From assembly GCF_018336155.1 (NCBI RefSeq), contig NZ_JAGYHF010000001.1, positions 1 to 64,000 on the forward strand: DNA of 64,000 bases, read 5' to 3'. The DNA comes from Pseudomonas rustica (GTDB taxonomy: Bacteria; Pseudomonadota; Gammaproteobacteria; Pseudomonadales; Pseudomonadaceae). The notes beneath the pieces are model-generated. The model made no database searches, was not told where the DNA came from, and worked only from the letters and a program-made list of their open reading frames with translations. The position numbers were made by a program, and so were the translations under genes. Positions 34,184-55,518 of the stretch are shown here, one piece after another; position 1 is the first letter of the stretch; each line of letters starts with the position of its first letter.

Positions 34184-34929
34184 CGCTGACTCTGGGCACT
34201 GCCCTGTTGCACCTGCCGTCCGTGCAGGCCGCTGAAGAACTGCCGGCCGCGATCAAACAGATCGAAGCCAAAGGCGCGAAAATCGTCGGCCAGTTCGATG
34301 CTCCCGACGGTTTACGCGGCTATGCAGCGCAATACCAGAATCGCGGCATGGCGCTGTACCTGACCGCGGATGGCAAACACGTGATTCTCGGCAATATGTA
34401 CGACGCCGACGGCAAGGATCTGAGCAGCGAACCGTTGCAGAAACTGGTCTATGCGCCAATGGCCAAGGAAGTCTGGGCCAAGTTCGAGGCGAGCAACTGG
34501 ATTCAGGACGGCAACAAAGATGCACCGCGTACCGTGTATCTGTTCAGCGACCCGAACTGCCCGTATTGCAACATGTTCTGGGAACAGGCGCGGCCCTGGG
34601 TGAAGTCCGGCAAGGTGCAATTGCGTCACATCATGGTCGGGATCATCCGCGAAGACAGCCCGGGCAAATCCGCTGCACTGCTGGCCGCAAAAGACCCGGC
34701 CAAAGCCCTGGAAGATCACGAAAAGGCTGGCAAGGGCAGCTCGCTCAAAGCCTTGAAAGATATTCCCGCAGCCGTGCAAACCAAACTGGCGGCGAACATG
34801 CAGTTGATGGAAGACCTGGATTTACAGGCCACCCCGGCGATTTTCTACATGGATGCCAAGGGCGAGCTGCAACAGCAACAAGGCGCGCCTTCGCCGGACA
34901 AATTGGCGCAGATTCTTGGGCCTAAGTAA
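34159..34929 (+). CDS. dsbG: thiol:disulfide isomerase/reductase DsbG
   Basis: A 256-residue periplasmic protein with signal peptide (LLTLTLGTALLHLPSVQA). The N-terminal dimerisation domain (about 20-85) contains GYAAQYQNRGMALYLTADGK. The thioredoxin domain has the active site FSDPNCPYCNMFWEQA near 130 and the cis-Pro loop LQATPAIFYMDAKG. DsbG keeps single cysteines reduced and isomerises disulfides. It needs DsbD for electrons, supplied by the operon's first gene. Confidence 0.92.
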   Translation: MPRLRHLLTLTLGTALLHLPSVQAAEELPAAIKQIEAKGAKIVGQFDAPDGLRGYAAQYQNRGMALYLTADGKHVILGNMYDADGKDLSSEPLQKLVYAPMAKEVWAKFEASNWIQDGNKDAPRTVYLFSDPNCPYCNMFWEQARPWVKSGKVQLRHIMVGIIREDSPGKSAALLAAKDPAKALEDHEKAGKGSSLKALKDIPAAVQTKLAANMQLMEDLDLQATPAIFYMDAKGELQQQQGAPSPDKLAQILGPK

Positions 34930-34931
34930 GC

Positions 34932-35010
34932 AAGATCAAATGATCGCAGCCTGCGGCAGCTCCTACAGGGGAATGCGTTTCCTGTAAGAGCTGCCGCAGG
35001 CTGCGATCTT
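34932..35010. repeat. REP palindrome, TAGGAGCTGCCGC type
   Basis: GATCGCAGCCTGCGGCAGCT and an inverted copy lie between the convergent dsbG and hydrolase stops and nearly fill the 82-bp gap. Confidence 0.87.
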
Positions 35011-35011
35011 T

Positions 35012-35824
35012 TCAATGGCGCTCAGCCAAAAAGGCAAGCAACACCTCCGTAACAAACTGCGCATTCTCCAGATTGGAGATATGCCCCGCTTCCGGCACCA
35101 GCGCCCACGGGCAACCAATCAACTCGGCCATTTCCTTTGCCTCTGACGGTGGTCGCGGTTTGTCCTGATCGCCGCACAGCACCAGCGTGCTGGCAGCGCT
35201 CAATTCGCTCAGACGCGGCAACAAATCTTCGCGGCCAAAGGTGATGCGCCCCATCGGCACGATGCTTTCGCGCAGGCGATCTGCGCTGTACGCCGCCAGT
35301 TTCGCGCGGAATGCCTGATACAGCGGCGACTGCGGATCGATGCCCGGGCGGAAGAAGATCGGTACGACGATGTCGAGCAGTTGCTCGGAGATTTCACCGG
35401 CGTCTTCGATTTGCTTGAACAGCGAGAAATAGTACTGGCGGGTAGGTTCCGGTTCAACGCCGAGGTAGGTGTCCATCAGCACCAGCCCGTTGATCCGCTG
35501 CGGTGCCGCCAGCGCGAGACGTGCGCCCCACATTCCGCCGACCGACAATCCGACGAGAGTGACCTGATCAATCTGTAGATGATCGAGCAAGGCCTGCGCC
35601 TGCCGGGCGATGTCATCGAGGGAGGTGGTGCCTTCCGGTAGCCGGCCTGACTCGCCGTGGCCCCACAGATCGAGGGCGATCACCCGGTAGTGTGGCGACA
35701 ACGCGGCGATCTGCGGCGCCCACATGGCGTGATCCCACAGATAGCTGCCGGCGAGCAGTACCGCCGGGCCGGTGCCTTGATCAATGTAATGCAGCGCTTG
35801 TCCGTCAACCGTAAAGAAGGGCAT
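35012..35824 (-). CDS. alpha/beta hydrolase
   Basis: A 270-residue alpha/beta hydrolase of the 3-oxoadipate enol-lactonase/peroxidase-like group. The nucleophile elbow is VGLSVGGMWGARLAL (Ser near 99), the oxyanion region is AGSYLWDHAMW, the acid is in LVLCGDQDKPRPP, and the catalytic His in EAGHISNLENAQ. It sits between dsbG and pvdL on the pvdL strand, but a terminator separates it from pvdL, and it is not the PvdG thioesterase. Substrate unknown. Confidence 0.85.
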   Translation of the reverse strand: MPFFTVDGQALHYIDQGTGPAVLLAGSYLWDHAMWAPQIAALSPHYRVIALDLWGHGESGRLPEGTTSLDDIARQAQALLDHLQIDQVTLVGLSVGGMWGARLALAAPQRINGLVLMDTYLGVEPEPTRQYYFSLFKQIEDAGEISEQLLDIVVPIFFRPGIDPQSPLYQAFRAKLAAYSADRLRESIVPMGRITFGREDLLPRLSELSAASTLVLCGDQDKPRPPSEAKEMAELIGCPWALVPEAGHISNLENAQFVTEVLLAFLAERH

Positions 35825-35841
35825 CGATTCACCTGCGCGGT

Positions 35842-35874
35842 AAAAAACAGAACCGGCAGACTGAGCTGCCGGTT
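35842..35874 (-). terminator. Rho-independent terminator downstream of pvdL
   Basis: On the minus strand the perfect stem AACCGGCAG/CTGCCGGTT (6-bp loop) is followed by CTGTTTTTTA. It lies about 140 bp beyond the pvdL stop, after a REP pair, and 18 bp before the hydrolase start. Confidence 0.82.
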
Positions 35875-35920
35875 GGTTGTCGTCAATCGGGGAAATGATG
35901 CGGTTTGTGTTGAGGCTGAT

Positions 35921-35997
35921 GACGCCTTCGCGAGCAAGCCCGCTCCCACAGGGGAACGCATTCCAACGGTGGGAGCGGGCTTGCTCGCGAAGGGGCC
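35921..35997. repeat. REP pair, GTGGGAGCGGGCTTGCTCGCG type
   Basis: CCTTCGCGAGCAAGCCCGCT and an inverted copy with a short centre, immediately downstream of the pvdL stop. It may protect the 3' end of the 13-kb message. Confidence 0.9.
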
Positions 35998-36015
35998 CGT
36001 GCAGACACTAGAGAA

Positions 36016-49014
<12,999 letters not shown>

Positions 49015-49166
49015 GAGGTTTCCTGCCTGAAGTCGGCTTGCTGAGTGGAATCGGGTTGCTGCGTCACGCCCTCAAGGGCATGCAGGGCGCGGTCTGTGCC
49101 GACCGCGCAAGGCTGCGGAATGCTGTCTGGTCGGGGTTCGGTACCCGGAACCATTCACCAATGAGA

Positions 49167-49190
49167 ACGGATGACGTCTTGAAATAATTA
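49167..49190 (-). promoter_or_regulatory. probable PvdS-dependent IS box of pvdL (one mismatch)
   Basis: Minus strand TAATT (49186-49190), 16 bp, then CGT (49167-49169): one mismatch from TAAAT-N16-CGT. It lies about 155 bp upstream of pvdL in the 371-bp gene-free stretch 49015-49385, which otherwise holds the pvdS promoter and no gene. Confidence 0.55.
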
Positions 49191-49283
49191 GTCGGCAGGC
49201 TGGATCGCCAACGGGGCTGGGATGCGGCGGCGTGTCGCAGTTCTCACAACGCACCAATTTGTATCATTAGTTCTCTTTCTCAA

Positions 49284-49312
49284 TTGACAATCATTATCAT
49301 TCAACATAATTT
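49284..49312 (+). promoter_or_regulatory. Fur-controlled promoter of pvdS
   Basis: TTGACA (49284-49289), a 17-bp spacer and TAATTT (49307-49312). The spacer contains GACAATCATTATCATTC, a Fur-box-like run of ATCATT repeats that would block RNA polymerase when Fur holds iron. The pvdS start is about 75 bp downstream. Confidence 0.78.
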
Positions 49313-49385
49313 GTCGCTCGATGTGTAGGACGGCCCCGTCCCCCCAAGGCGTCCCACTAACCTATTTGGCAGCAAGGTGATTTCC

Positions 49386-49940
49386 ATGACGGAACCAGTA
49401 TCCACAAGCAGGTGCGATTCACCGCTACTTCAGGCATTCGTCGACAATCGACTGATTCTGGTCAAGATTGCAGCCCGCATTACCGGCTGCCGGTCACGTG
49501 CCGAAGACGTGGTGCAGGATGCGTTTTTCCGACTGCAATCGGCGCCACCGATCACGTCGTCGATCAAGGCGCAACTGAGTTATCTGTTCCAGATCGTGCG
49601 CAACCTGGCCATCGATCACTACCGCAAACAGGCGCTGGAGCAGAAATACTCAGGCCCTGAAGAGGAAGGGCTGAACGTGGTCATTCAAGGTGCTTCGCCG
49701 GAAACCTCGCACATCAACTTCTCCACCCTGGAGCACATCGCCGACGCACTGACCGAGCTGCCCAGCCGCACTCGCTACGCGTTCGAGATGTACCGCTTGC
49801 ACGGCGTGCCGCAAAAGGACATCGCCAAGGAACTCGGTGTTTCGCCGACCTTGGTCAACTTCATGATTCGCGATGCGCTGGTGCACTGCCGCAAAGTGTC
49901 GAGCAGTCGTCGGGATGTGGTGATTGCGGGGCGTCGCTGA
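49386..49940 (+). CDS. pvdS: iron-starvation ECF sigma factor PvdS
   Basis: A 184-residue ECF sigma factor. Region 2 (about 15-85) contains CRSRAEDVVQDAFFRLQSAP and LSYLFQIVRNLAIDHYRKQA; region 4 (about 115-170) contains LPSRTRYAFEMYRLHGVPQKDIAKELGVS. It directs RNA polymerase to IS boxes of pyoverdine genes, several of which are visible in this window. The start ATG 49386 has AAGGTGA at good spacing; an in-frame ATG 9 bp upstream overlaps that site. It is divergent from pvdL behind a Fur-type promoter. Confidence 0.94.
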   Translation: MTEPVSTSRCDSPLLQAFVDNRLILVKIAARITGCRSRAEDVVQDAFFRLQSAPPITSSIKAQLSYLFQIVRNLAIDHYRKQALEQKYSGPEEEGLNVVIQGASPETSHINFSTLEHIADALTELPSRTRYAFEMYRLHGVPQKDIAKELGVSPTLVNFMIRDALVHCRKVSSSRRDVVIAGRR

Positions 49941-49960
49941 GACCGGGTCGACAGATAGAA

Positions 49961-50035
49961 AAAGATCGCAGCCTTCGGCAGCTCCTACAGGGGAACGCAT
50001 TCCAAATGTAGGAGCTGCCGAAGGCTGCGATCTTT
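49961..50035. repeat. REP palindrome, TAGGAGCTGCCGA type
   Basis: GATCGCAGCCTTCGGCAGCT and its inverted copy flank a short centre, in the 110-bp gap between the convergent pvdS and acetylase genes. The right arm ends in TTTTGC, so it may also terminate pvdS. Confidence 0.88.
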
Positions 50036-50050
50036 TGCTTTCAGATCACC

Positions 50051-51064
50051 TCAAGCCAACTTGCACCGATCAAAAAACCGCTCACGCCCCAGGATCATCA
50101 ACGCCGCACGCTTGTGCGGGAAGTCGAATTCCTTCTCGCAGTGGAAGCACTGGTTCTGCATGTGGCCAATCATCTTCGCGTTATCGGCACGCGGTTCGGC
50201 GACCACGCGTTGCGTGCGCGGATCGTCCAGAAACAGGTAATGCACCAGCGCCGATAACCAGCTCGCGACTTTGTGCGGGCCACGGTGATCCTCCTCCCCC
50301 ACCAGCATGTGAATGCCCCGGTCGTAATCGTCGGCATCGTAGAACGGCGCGATACGATCTTCCTTGGCCCAATAGGCTTCGAAGTAGGCGAACGGCTGAT
50401 CATCGAAACAGCCGATCAATGTCAGCGTGTGCGGGTCGGCGTCGAGTCTGCTCAGGTATTCGCGATGCTTCTCGATGCTGCCTTCTTCCTGCCAGAAACT
50501 GGCGACACGCGGGCTGTTCTGCCAGCGGTTGAAGCGCGGCAGATCCTCTTCGATTTCCACGGTGCGCAGGGAAATCCACGCGCCCAGCCGCGCATCGAAA
50601 CGCCGGTAGACCTCACCGCGCGGTTTCACCGGTCGCAGTGGATGGCGCTTGCCAGCGCTGATGACCATTTGCTGCGGATAGCTGCCGGTCAGCGACGTGC
50701 CGAGCCACGGTTGCGGCAGTTGCCAGAACAACGTGCGCTCGCAGCGATATTCACCGGCCACCTCGGTGCTCACCAGCAAACCGCTGAGCAAGGCTTCGGT
50801 CGGCGGTTGATCGAGTTGCCAGGTCAATTGCTGGCATTCAGGATCGCGGGCGAACAGCCAATAACAGGCTGCCCACAGCGCTTGCCCCGGCGGCAAGGCG
50901 AAACGCTCATCGATCTGGATCGGCCCTTTGGCCTCGCGATCGAGGCGCAGGCGAATCAATGGTTGCCCGTCCAGGCTCAGGCTCAGACGGCTTTCGGTGG
51001 CATCGGCTACCAGTTGGCTGCCCGAAGGCAAAGACAAGGCAGTCAGGTCATTCAGATTGGACAT
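50051..51064 (-). CDS. IucB/PvdY-type N-hydroxyornithine acetylase
   Basis: A 337-residue protein whose C-terminal 190 residues form the siderophore acetyltransferase domain of the IucB/AlcB/RhbD group: RTVEIEEDLPRFNRWQNSPRV, FAYFEAYWAKEDRIAPFYDA, GIHMLVGEEDHRGPHKVASW and the C-terminal FCHCEKEFDFPHKRAALM-like block. In P. aeruginosa type II strains PvdYII acetylates N5-hydroxyornithine for pyoverdine, and this gene has the right family, place and a perfect IS box 41-64 bp upstream. It replaces the need for the formylase PvdF. The N-terminal ~140 residues are a divergent domain. Confidence 0.85.
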   Translation of the reverse strand: MSNLNDLTALSLPSGSQLVADATESRLSLSLDGQPLIRLRLDREAKGPIQIDERFALPPGQALWAACYWLFARDPECQQLTWQLDQPPTEALLSGLLVSTEVAGEYRCERTLFWQLPQPWLGTSLTGSYPQQMVISAGKRHPLRPVKPRGEVYRRFDARLGAWISLRTVEIEEDLPRFNRWQNSPRVASFWQEEGSIEKHREYLSRLDADPHTLTLIGCFDDQPFAYFEAYWAKEDRIAPFYDADDYDRGIHMLVGEEDHRGPHKVASWLSALVHYLFLDDPRTQRVVAEPRADNAKMIGHMQNQCFHCEKEFDFPHKRAALMILGRERFFDRCKLA

Positions 51065-51104
51065 GGGTCGGGCTCACGATAATCGTCGACAGTTCAACGA
51101 TGGG

Positions 51105-51128
51105 ACGTGATCCGGCAGGGGAAATTTA
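51105..51128 (-). promoter_or_regulatory. PvdS-dependent IS box of the acetylase gene
   Basis: Minus strand TAAAT (51124-51128), 16 bp, CGT (51105-51107): exact match to the IS consensus, preceded by CC. It is 41 bp upstream of the acetylase start, close to the expected promoter distance. Confidence 0.83.
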
Positions 51129-51151
51129 GGCTTGGCAGAGAAATCGGTGCC

Positions 51152-51949
51152 TCAGTGATGCGGCACTGGCACCACGGCAATCTTGTACGGATCAAAGATT
51201 TTCAGCATCTCGCCGTTGTCGCGCAGGCCTTGCAGCAGCTTGCCGAACGCCTCGCCGGTGATCGGCGCGGCGGGACGCAGAATTGCGTAATGGTGGTAAA
51301 CCTGATCAATGCGCTGCGACACCAGCAACTCGTCGCGAACCTTCTCGTTGCGCAGCAGGTAATCGCTCAGATAGGAGCGCGTCACCAGAGCAATGTCGGC
51401 GCGCCCGCGCAGCACCATCAGCAGGTTGCTGTCATGGGAATAGGTCAACGTTGCATTGAAATTCTGCGCGAGGAATTTCGGGTCGGCGTTGAAGTTGGCG
51501 AACTCATAGTGATAGCCGCTGAACAACGCCAGACGTTTGCCTTTAAGGTCAGCGAAATAGTTCTGCTGGCGACCGTCTTCACGTTGCGCGACGAAAATCT
51601 CGGCGTCTTCAAGGCCCATGTCGACGTCAGTGTGAGGGATTTCCTTCCAGCCCCAATCAGGGTTCTCGAAGATCGCCATGTCGATCCGGCCTTGTTTGAA
51701 ATCACCGAAACGCCGCGGGATCGAAGTCGGCACGAGGACGAATTGATAGTCTTTTTGCAGGCGGTTCAGCGACTCGACCAATTGTGGCAGCAGACCGGTG
51801 TCGGCACCGTTTTCCGGGCGGATGGTGTACGGCGGAAAGTGCGCGGCGCCCACTCGAACCAGTTGCGCTGCTTGCGCAGGCAACAACCAGAATGCCGCCA
51901 GCGCTGCGAGCATCACGCCCGACGCCGTCCGAATTGGCGAAGACTTCAA
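51152..51949 (-). CDS. periplasmic solute-binding protein (family 3, amino-acid type)
   Basis: A 265-residue protein with a signal peptide (VMLAALAAFWLLPAQA). The mature part starts VRVGAAHFPPYTIRPENG and has the family-3 pattern LPQLVESLNRLQKDYQF and LRGRADIALVTRSYLSDYLL. No ABC permease or ATPase genes are nearby, so it may be an orphan binding protein or a sensor-like protein. It ends just upstream of the acetylase IS box but has no IS box of its own. Confidence 0.83.
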   Translation of the reverse strand: MKSSPIRTASGVMLAALAAFWLLPAQAAQLVRVGAAHFPPYTIRPENGADTGLLPQLVESLNRLQKDYQFVLVPTSIPRRFGDFKQGRIDMAIFENPDWGWKEIPHTDVDMGLEDAEIFVAQREDGRQQNYFADLKGKRLALFSGYHYEFANFNADPKFLAQNFNATLTYSHDSNLLMVLRGRADIALVTRSYLSDYLLRNEKVRDELLVSQRIDQVYHHYAILRPAAPITGEAFGKLLQGLRDNGEMLKIFDPYKIAVVPVPHH

Positions 51950-52040
51950 AACACCCCACTCCCCGAAAAATACCGATCAATGCATTCAAGCTAGGCGGTT
52001 TCGCCCAGTTAGCCAGTTTCACCGCCTGATAGAAAGCGTC

Positions 52041-52664
52041 TCAGCGCTCTTCCAGCACCAGAATCAGCGCCTCATCCGCCAGTTGATCGAGGCTCAGACT
52101 GCCGCCGGCACGGAACCAGGTGGTCGTCCAGGACAACGCACCGGTGAGAAAACGTCGAGTGACAAATACGTCGCCGCGAATAAACCCGGCCTCTTTGGCT
52201 TCGCCGAGCACCTCTAGCCAGAGGTCTTCGTAGACATCGCGCAGCGCCAGCACTTTGGCTTGGCCCTCTTCGGACAACGAACGCCATTCATACACCAGCA
52301 CCGCCATCGCTTCGCCGCTGCCGCCCATGATCGACTGCAATTCACAGCGAATCAGCGCCAGCACCCGCTCACGCACATTGTTCGCATCGGCGAGCGCGGC
52401 GCGCATCAGTGCGGTGTTGTAACGGATGGTTTCTTCCATCACCGCCCGGAGAATTTCGTCCTTGCTTTTAAAGTGATGAAAAATGCTTCCCGACTGAATC
52501 CCCACCGCACCGGCCAGATCGCGCACCGTGGTGCGTTCGTAGCCTTTATTACGGAACAGGTGAGCCGCCACTTGCAGCAGTTTGCCGCGCGCGCTGTCCG
52601 GGTCGGTCAACTGGCCGTCGTCGACCAATTCGCGCATGACCCTCAGGGCTTTTTGCTCGTCCAC
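52041..52664 (-). CDS. atuR: TetR-family repressor of the terpene operon
   Basis: A 207-residue TetR protein. The helix-turn-helix is RTTVRDLAGAVGIQSGSIFHHF (about 37-60), followed by KSKDEILRAVMEETI. The C-terminal domain binds ligand. It is divergent from atuA, and the 184-bp gap has two mirror-image 16-bp sites. In P. aeruginosa AtuR represses the atu genes until an acyclic terpene acyl-CoA appears. Confidence 0.88.
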   Translation of the reverse strand: MDEQKALRVMRELVDDGQLTDPDSARGKLLQVAAHLFRNKGYERTTVRDLAGAVGIQSGSIFHHFKSKDEILRAVMEETIRYNTALMRAALADANNVRERVLALIRCELQSIMGGSGEAMAVLVYEWRSLSEEGQAKVLALRDVYEDLWLEVLGEAKEAGFIRGDVFVTRRFLTGALSWTTTWFRAGGSLSLDQLADEALILVLEER

Positions 52665-52742
52665 CCGTTCTCTCCTACAGTCGATCAGTCTGTTGCCCCC
52701 TGAAACCGCAGGGTTGCGCGCAATTTAAGCCGCCAACGGCAA

Positions 52743-52803
52743 CCAAGCAAGCGCTTGGGCAGAAGATAGTGTTTCGCTGTTTACAAACCAAGCGCTTGCT
52801 TGG
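52743..52803. promoter_or_regulatory. paired AtuR operators
   Basis: CCAAGCAAGCGCTTGG (52743-52758) and CCAAGCGCTTGCTTGG (52788-52803) are exact reverse complements of each other, 45 bp apart centre to centre. The second overlaps the likely atuA promoter spacer between TTTACA (52780) and TAGCCT (52804). Binding by the divergent TetR protein would repress both directions. Confidence 0.8.
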
Positions 52804-52848
52804 TAGCCTCCAGACACTTCTGTCGCAGGTTGCTGAGTCGGAGATAAA

Positions 52849-54633
52849 ATGCCCACCACCGTTCGCATCGGATGCGCCAGTGCATTCTGGGGAGACACCT
52901 CGACCGCCGCCGCGCAGTTAGTCGACGGCGGCAAACTGGATTATCTGGTCTTCGACTATCTGGCCGAAATCACCATGTCGATCATGGCCGGCGCGCGCAT
53001 GAAAGACCCGCAGGCCGGGTTCGCCAGCGACTTCATCGAAGTCCTCACGCCGCTGCTGCCACAACTGGCCGAGCAAAATATCCGCGTCATCAGCAACGCT
53101 GGCGGGGTCAACCCGCAAGCCTGCGCCGCTGCCCTGCAAGCGGCCTGCGACAAGGCCGGCATCCCACTGAAAATCGCCGTGTTGCTCGGCGATGACCTGC
53201 AACCGCAATTCAAACAACTCAGCGGCATCACTGAAATGTTCAGCGGCGCCCCGTTGCCGCCAATGTGCGTCTCGACCAATGCCTACCTCGGTGCGCCGGG
53301 CATTGTCGAAGCGTTGCGACTGGGCGCCGATATCGTCATCACCGGCCGCGTGGTCGACAGCGCCGTGGTCAGCGCCGCACTGGTGCACGAATTCGGCTGG
53401 TCGTGGCACGACTACGACAAACTCGCCCAAGCCGCACTGGCCGGGCACATCATCGAATGTGGCGCGCAATGCACCGGCGGCAATTTCACCGACTGGCGCG
53501 ACGTGCCGGATTACGAACACATCGGTTTTCCAATCGTCGAAGTCAGTGCCGACAGCCAATTTATCGTCAGCAAACCGGAGGGCTCCGGTGGACTGGTCAC
53601 GCCGCTGACCGTTGGCGAGCAAATGCTTTACGAAATCGGTGATCCGCAGGCCTATCTATTGCCCGACGTCGTCTGCGATTTCACCGAGGTCAAACTTCAG
53701 CAGCAAGGCAAAAACGCGGTGCACGTACACGGCGCCAAAGGCCTGCCGCCGACGGATAAATACAAGGTAAGCGCCACCTGGCCGGACGGCTTTCGCTGCA
53801 CCGCCAGTTGCCTGATCGCCGGCATCGATGCCGTTGAAAAAGCGCAGCGCGTCAGTCAGGCAATCATCGACAAGACCGCGGAAATGTTCAGCCAGCGCGG
53901 CTGGGCGCCCTACAGCGAAACCCACATCGAACTGCTCGGCAGCGAAGCCACTTACGGCCCGCACGGTCAACGCCACGACAGCCGCGAAGTGGTGATCAAA
54001 CTCGCCGTGCGTCACCCGAGCAAACAGGCGCTGATTCTGTTCTCCCGGGAAATCGCCCAGGCTGCGACCGGCATGGCGCCGGGGCTGACCGGCATCGTTG
54101 GCGGACGGCCAACCGTGTATCCGCTGATCCGTTTGTTCTCATTCCTGATCGATAAAAACACCTGCACCTTGCAGATCGATCTGGCCGGTGAACGCCATTC
54201 TTGCGCCCTGCCCTCGTTGGTCGCGCTCGACAGTGAAGATTTGCCGATTGCCCAGCAACCGCCGAAACCTCAGGGCCGCGCCGATGCCAGCGTGGCACTG
54301 GTGAAACTGGCCGTGGCGCGCTCCGGTGACAAGGGCAATCACAGCAACATCGGCGTGCTGCCGCGCAAACCCGAATACTTGCCGTGGATCGCCGAAGCGT
54401 TGACCCCGGCAGTGATCGTCGACTGGATGAGCCACGTGCTCGACCCGATCCACGGCCGGGTCGAACGCTGGTATCTGCCCGGCACCCACAGCCTCAACTT
54501 TCTTTTGGGAAACGCCCTCGGCGGTGGTGGCGTGGCCAGTCTGCGCATCGACCCGCAAGGCAAAGCCTTCGCCCAGCAATTATTGGAAATCCAGATCCCG
54601 GTGCCGCAGAGCATCGCCGAACAGTTCGACTAG
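52849..54633 (+). CDS. atuA: acyclic terpene utilisation protein AtuA (DUF1446)
   Basis: A 594-residue protein. Residues about 5-440 are the DUF1446 domain ([59 protein letters not shown]), and the C-terminal ~110 residues form the AtuA-associated domain ([20 protein letters not shown]). It is required for citronellol and geraniol catabolism in pseudomonads, but its reaction is unresolved. GGAGATAAA precedes the start. First gene of the atuABCDEF operon. Confidence 0.92.
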   Translation: MPTTVRIGCASAFWGDTSTAAAQLVDGGKLDYLVFDYLAEITMSIMAGARMKDPQAGFASDFIEVLTPLLPQLAEQNIRVISNAGGVNPQACAAALQAACDKAGIPLKIAVLLGDDLQPQFKQLSGITEMFSGAPLPPMCVSTNAYLGAPGIVEALRLGADIVITGRVVDSAVVSAALVHEFGWSWHDYDKLAQAALAGHIIECGAQCTGGNFTDWRDVPDYEHIGFPIVEVSADSQFIVSKPEGSGGLVTPLTVGEQMLYEIGDPQAYLLPDVVCDFTEVKLQQQGKNAVHVHGAKGLPPTDKYKVSATWPDGFRCTASCLIAGIDAVEKAQRVSQAIIDKTAEMFSQRGWAPYSETHIELLGSEATYGPHGQRHDSREVVIKLAVRHPSKQALILFSREIAQAATGMAPGLTGIVGGRPTVYPLIRLFSFLIDKNTCTLQIDLAGERHSCALPSLVALDSEDLPIAQQPPKPQGRADASVALVKLAVARSGDKGNHSNIGVLPRKPEYLPWIAEALTPAVIVDWMSHVLDPIHGRVERWYLPGTHSLNFLLGNALGGGGVASLRIDPQGKAFAQQLLEIQIPVPQSIAEQFD

Positions 54634-54645
54634 AGGATGGTGTGC

Positions 54646-55515
54646 ATGGCTTACGCGTCGATTTTCAATGCCGAGCTGTTCAGCGGCCAGACCATCATCG
54701 TCACCGGTGGCGGCAGCGGCATCGGCCGTTGCACCGCGCACGAACTGGCAGCGCTCGGCGCCAACGTGTTGCTGGTCGGGCGCAAACCGGAAAAACTGGA
54801 AAAGGTCGCCGCCGAAATTGCCGAGGACGGCGGCCGCGCACATTGGCAGGCCTGCGATATTCGTGATGAAGAAGCGGTAAAACAACTGGTCAAGGAACTG
54901 ATCGCCGAGCACGGGCCGATTCATGGTCTGGTCAACAACGCTGGCGGCCAATACCCGTCGCCGCTGGCTTCGATCAATCAGAAAGGTTTCGAAACCGTGC
55001 TGCGTACCAATCTGGTTGGCGGTTTTCTGATGGCGCGGGAAGTGTTCAATCAGTCGATGAGCAAACACGGCGGCAGCATCGTCAACATGCTCGCCGACAT
55101 GTGGGGCGGCATGCCCGGCATGGGCCACTCGGGCGCGGCGCGTTCGGGCATGGACAACTTCACCAAAACCGCCGCGTTCGAATGGGGTTATGCCGGGGTG
55201 CGGGTCAATTCGGTGGCGCCGGGCTGGATCGCCTCCAGCGGCATGGACACTTACGAAGGCGCGTTCAAAGCGGTGATTCCGACCCTGCGCGAGCATGTGC
55301 CGCTCAAGCGCATCGGCACCGAATCGGAAGTCAGCGCGGCGATTGTATTTTTGCTCAGTCCGGCGGCGGCATTTATTAGCGGCAGCACATTGAAAATTGA
55401 TGGCGCGGCCAGCCTCGGCAGCCGTGCGTGGCCGTTGCACAAAGCGACTCACAGCGAGTCGTTCAATGGCTTCCATCGCGCCTACCTTCCAGACGTGCTG
55501 AAGGACAAGGAGTAA
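54646..55515 (+). CDS. atuB: short-chain dehydrogenase AtuB
   Basis: A 289-residue classical SDR. The cofactor loop is VTGGGSGIGRCTAHELAALG, the NNAG motif is in GLVNNAGGQYPSP, and the C-terminal VNSVAPGWIASSGM block is normal. At the usual YxxxK position the sequence reads HSGAARSGMDNF, lacking the Tyr, as in the trans-enoyl reductase-like SDRs. It is thought to act in terpenol or terpenoyl oxidation. The start at ATG 54646 has AGAGG at 8 bp; the ATG at 54637 is too close to it. Confidence 0.88.
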   Translation: MAYASIFNAELFSGQTIIVTGGGSGIGRCTAHELAALGANVLLVGRKPEKLEKVAAEIAEDGGRAHWQACDIRDEEAVKQLVKELIAEHGPIHGLVNNAGGQYPSPLASINQKGFETVLRTNLVGGFLMAREVFNQSMSKHGGSIVNMLADMWGGMPGMGHSGAARSGMDNFTKTAAFEWGYAGVRVNSVAPGWIASSGMDTYEGAFKAVIPTLREHVPLKRIGTESEVSAAIVFLLSPAAAFISGSTLKIDGAASLGSRAWPLHKATHSESFNGFHRAYLPDVLKDKE

Positions 55516-55518
55516 GCC

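Noticed and set aside
35012..35824. Hydrolase next to pvdL considered as the PvdG thioesterase
   Set aside because: The sequence is that of a lactonase/peroxidase-like alpha/beta hydrolase, lies beyond a terminator, and has no IS box.
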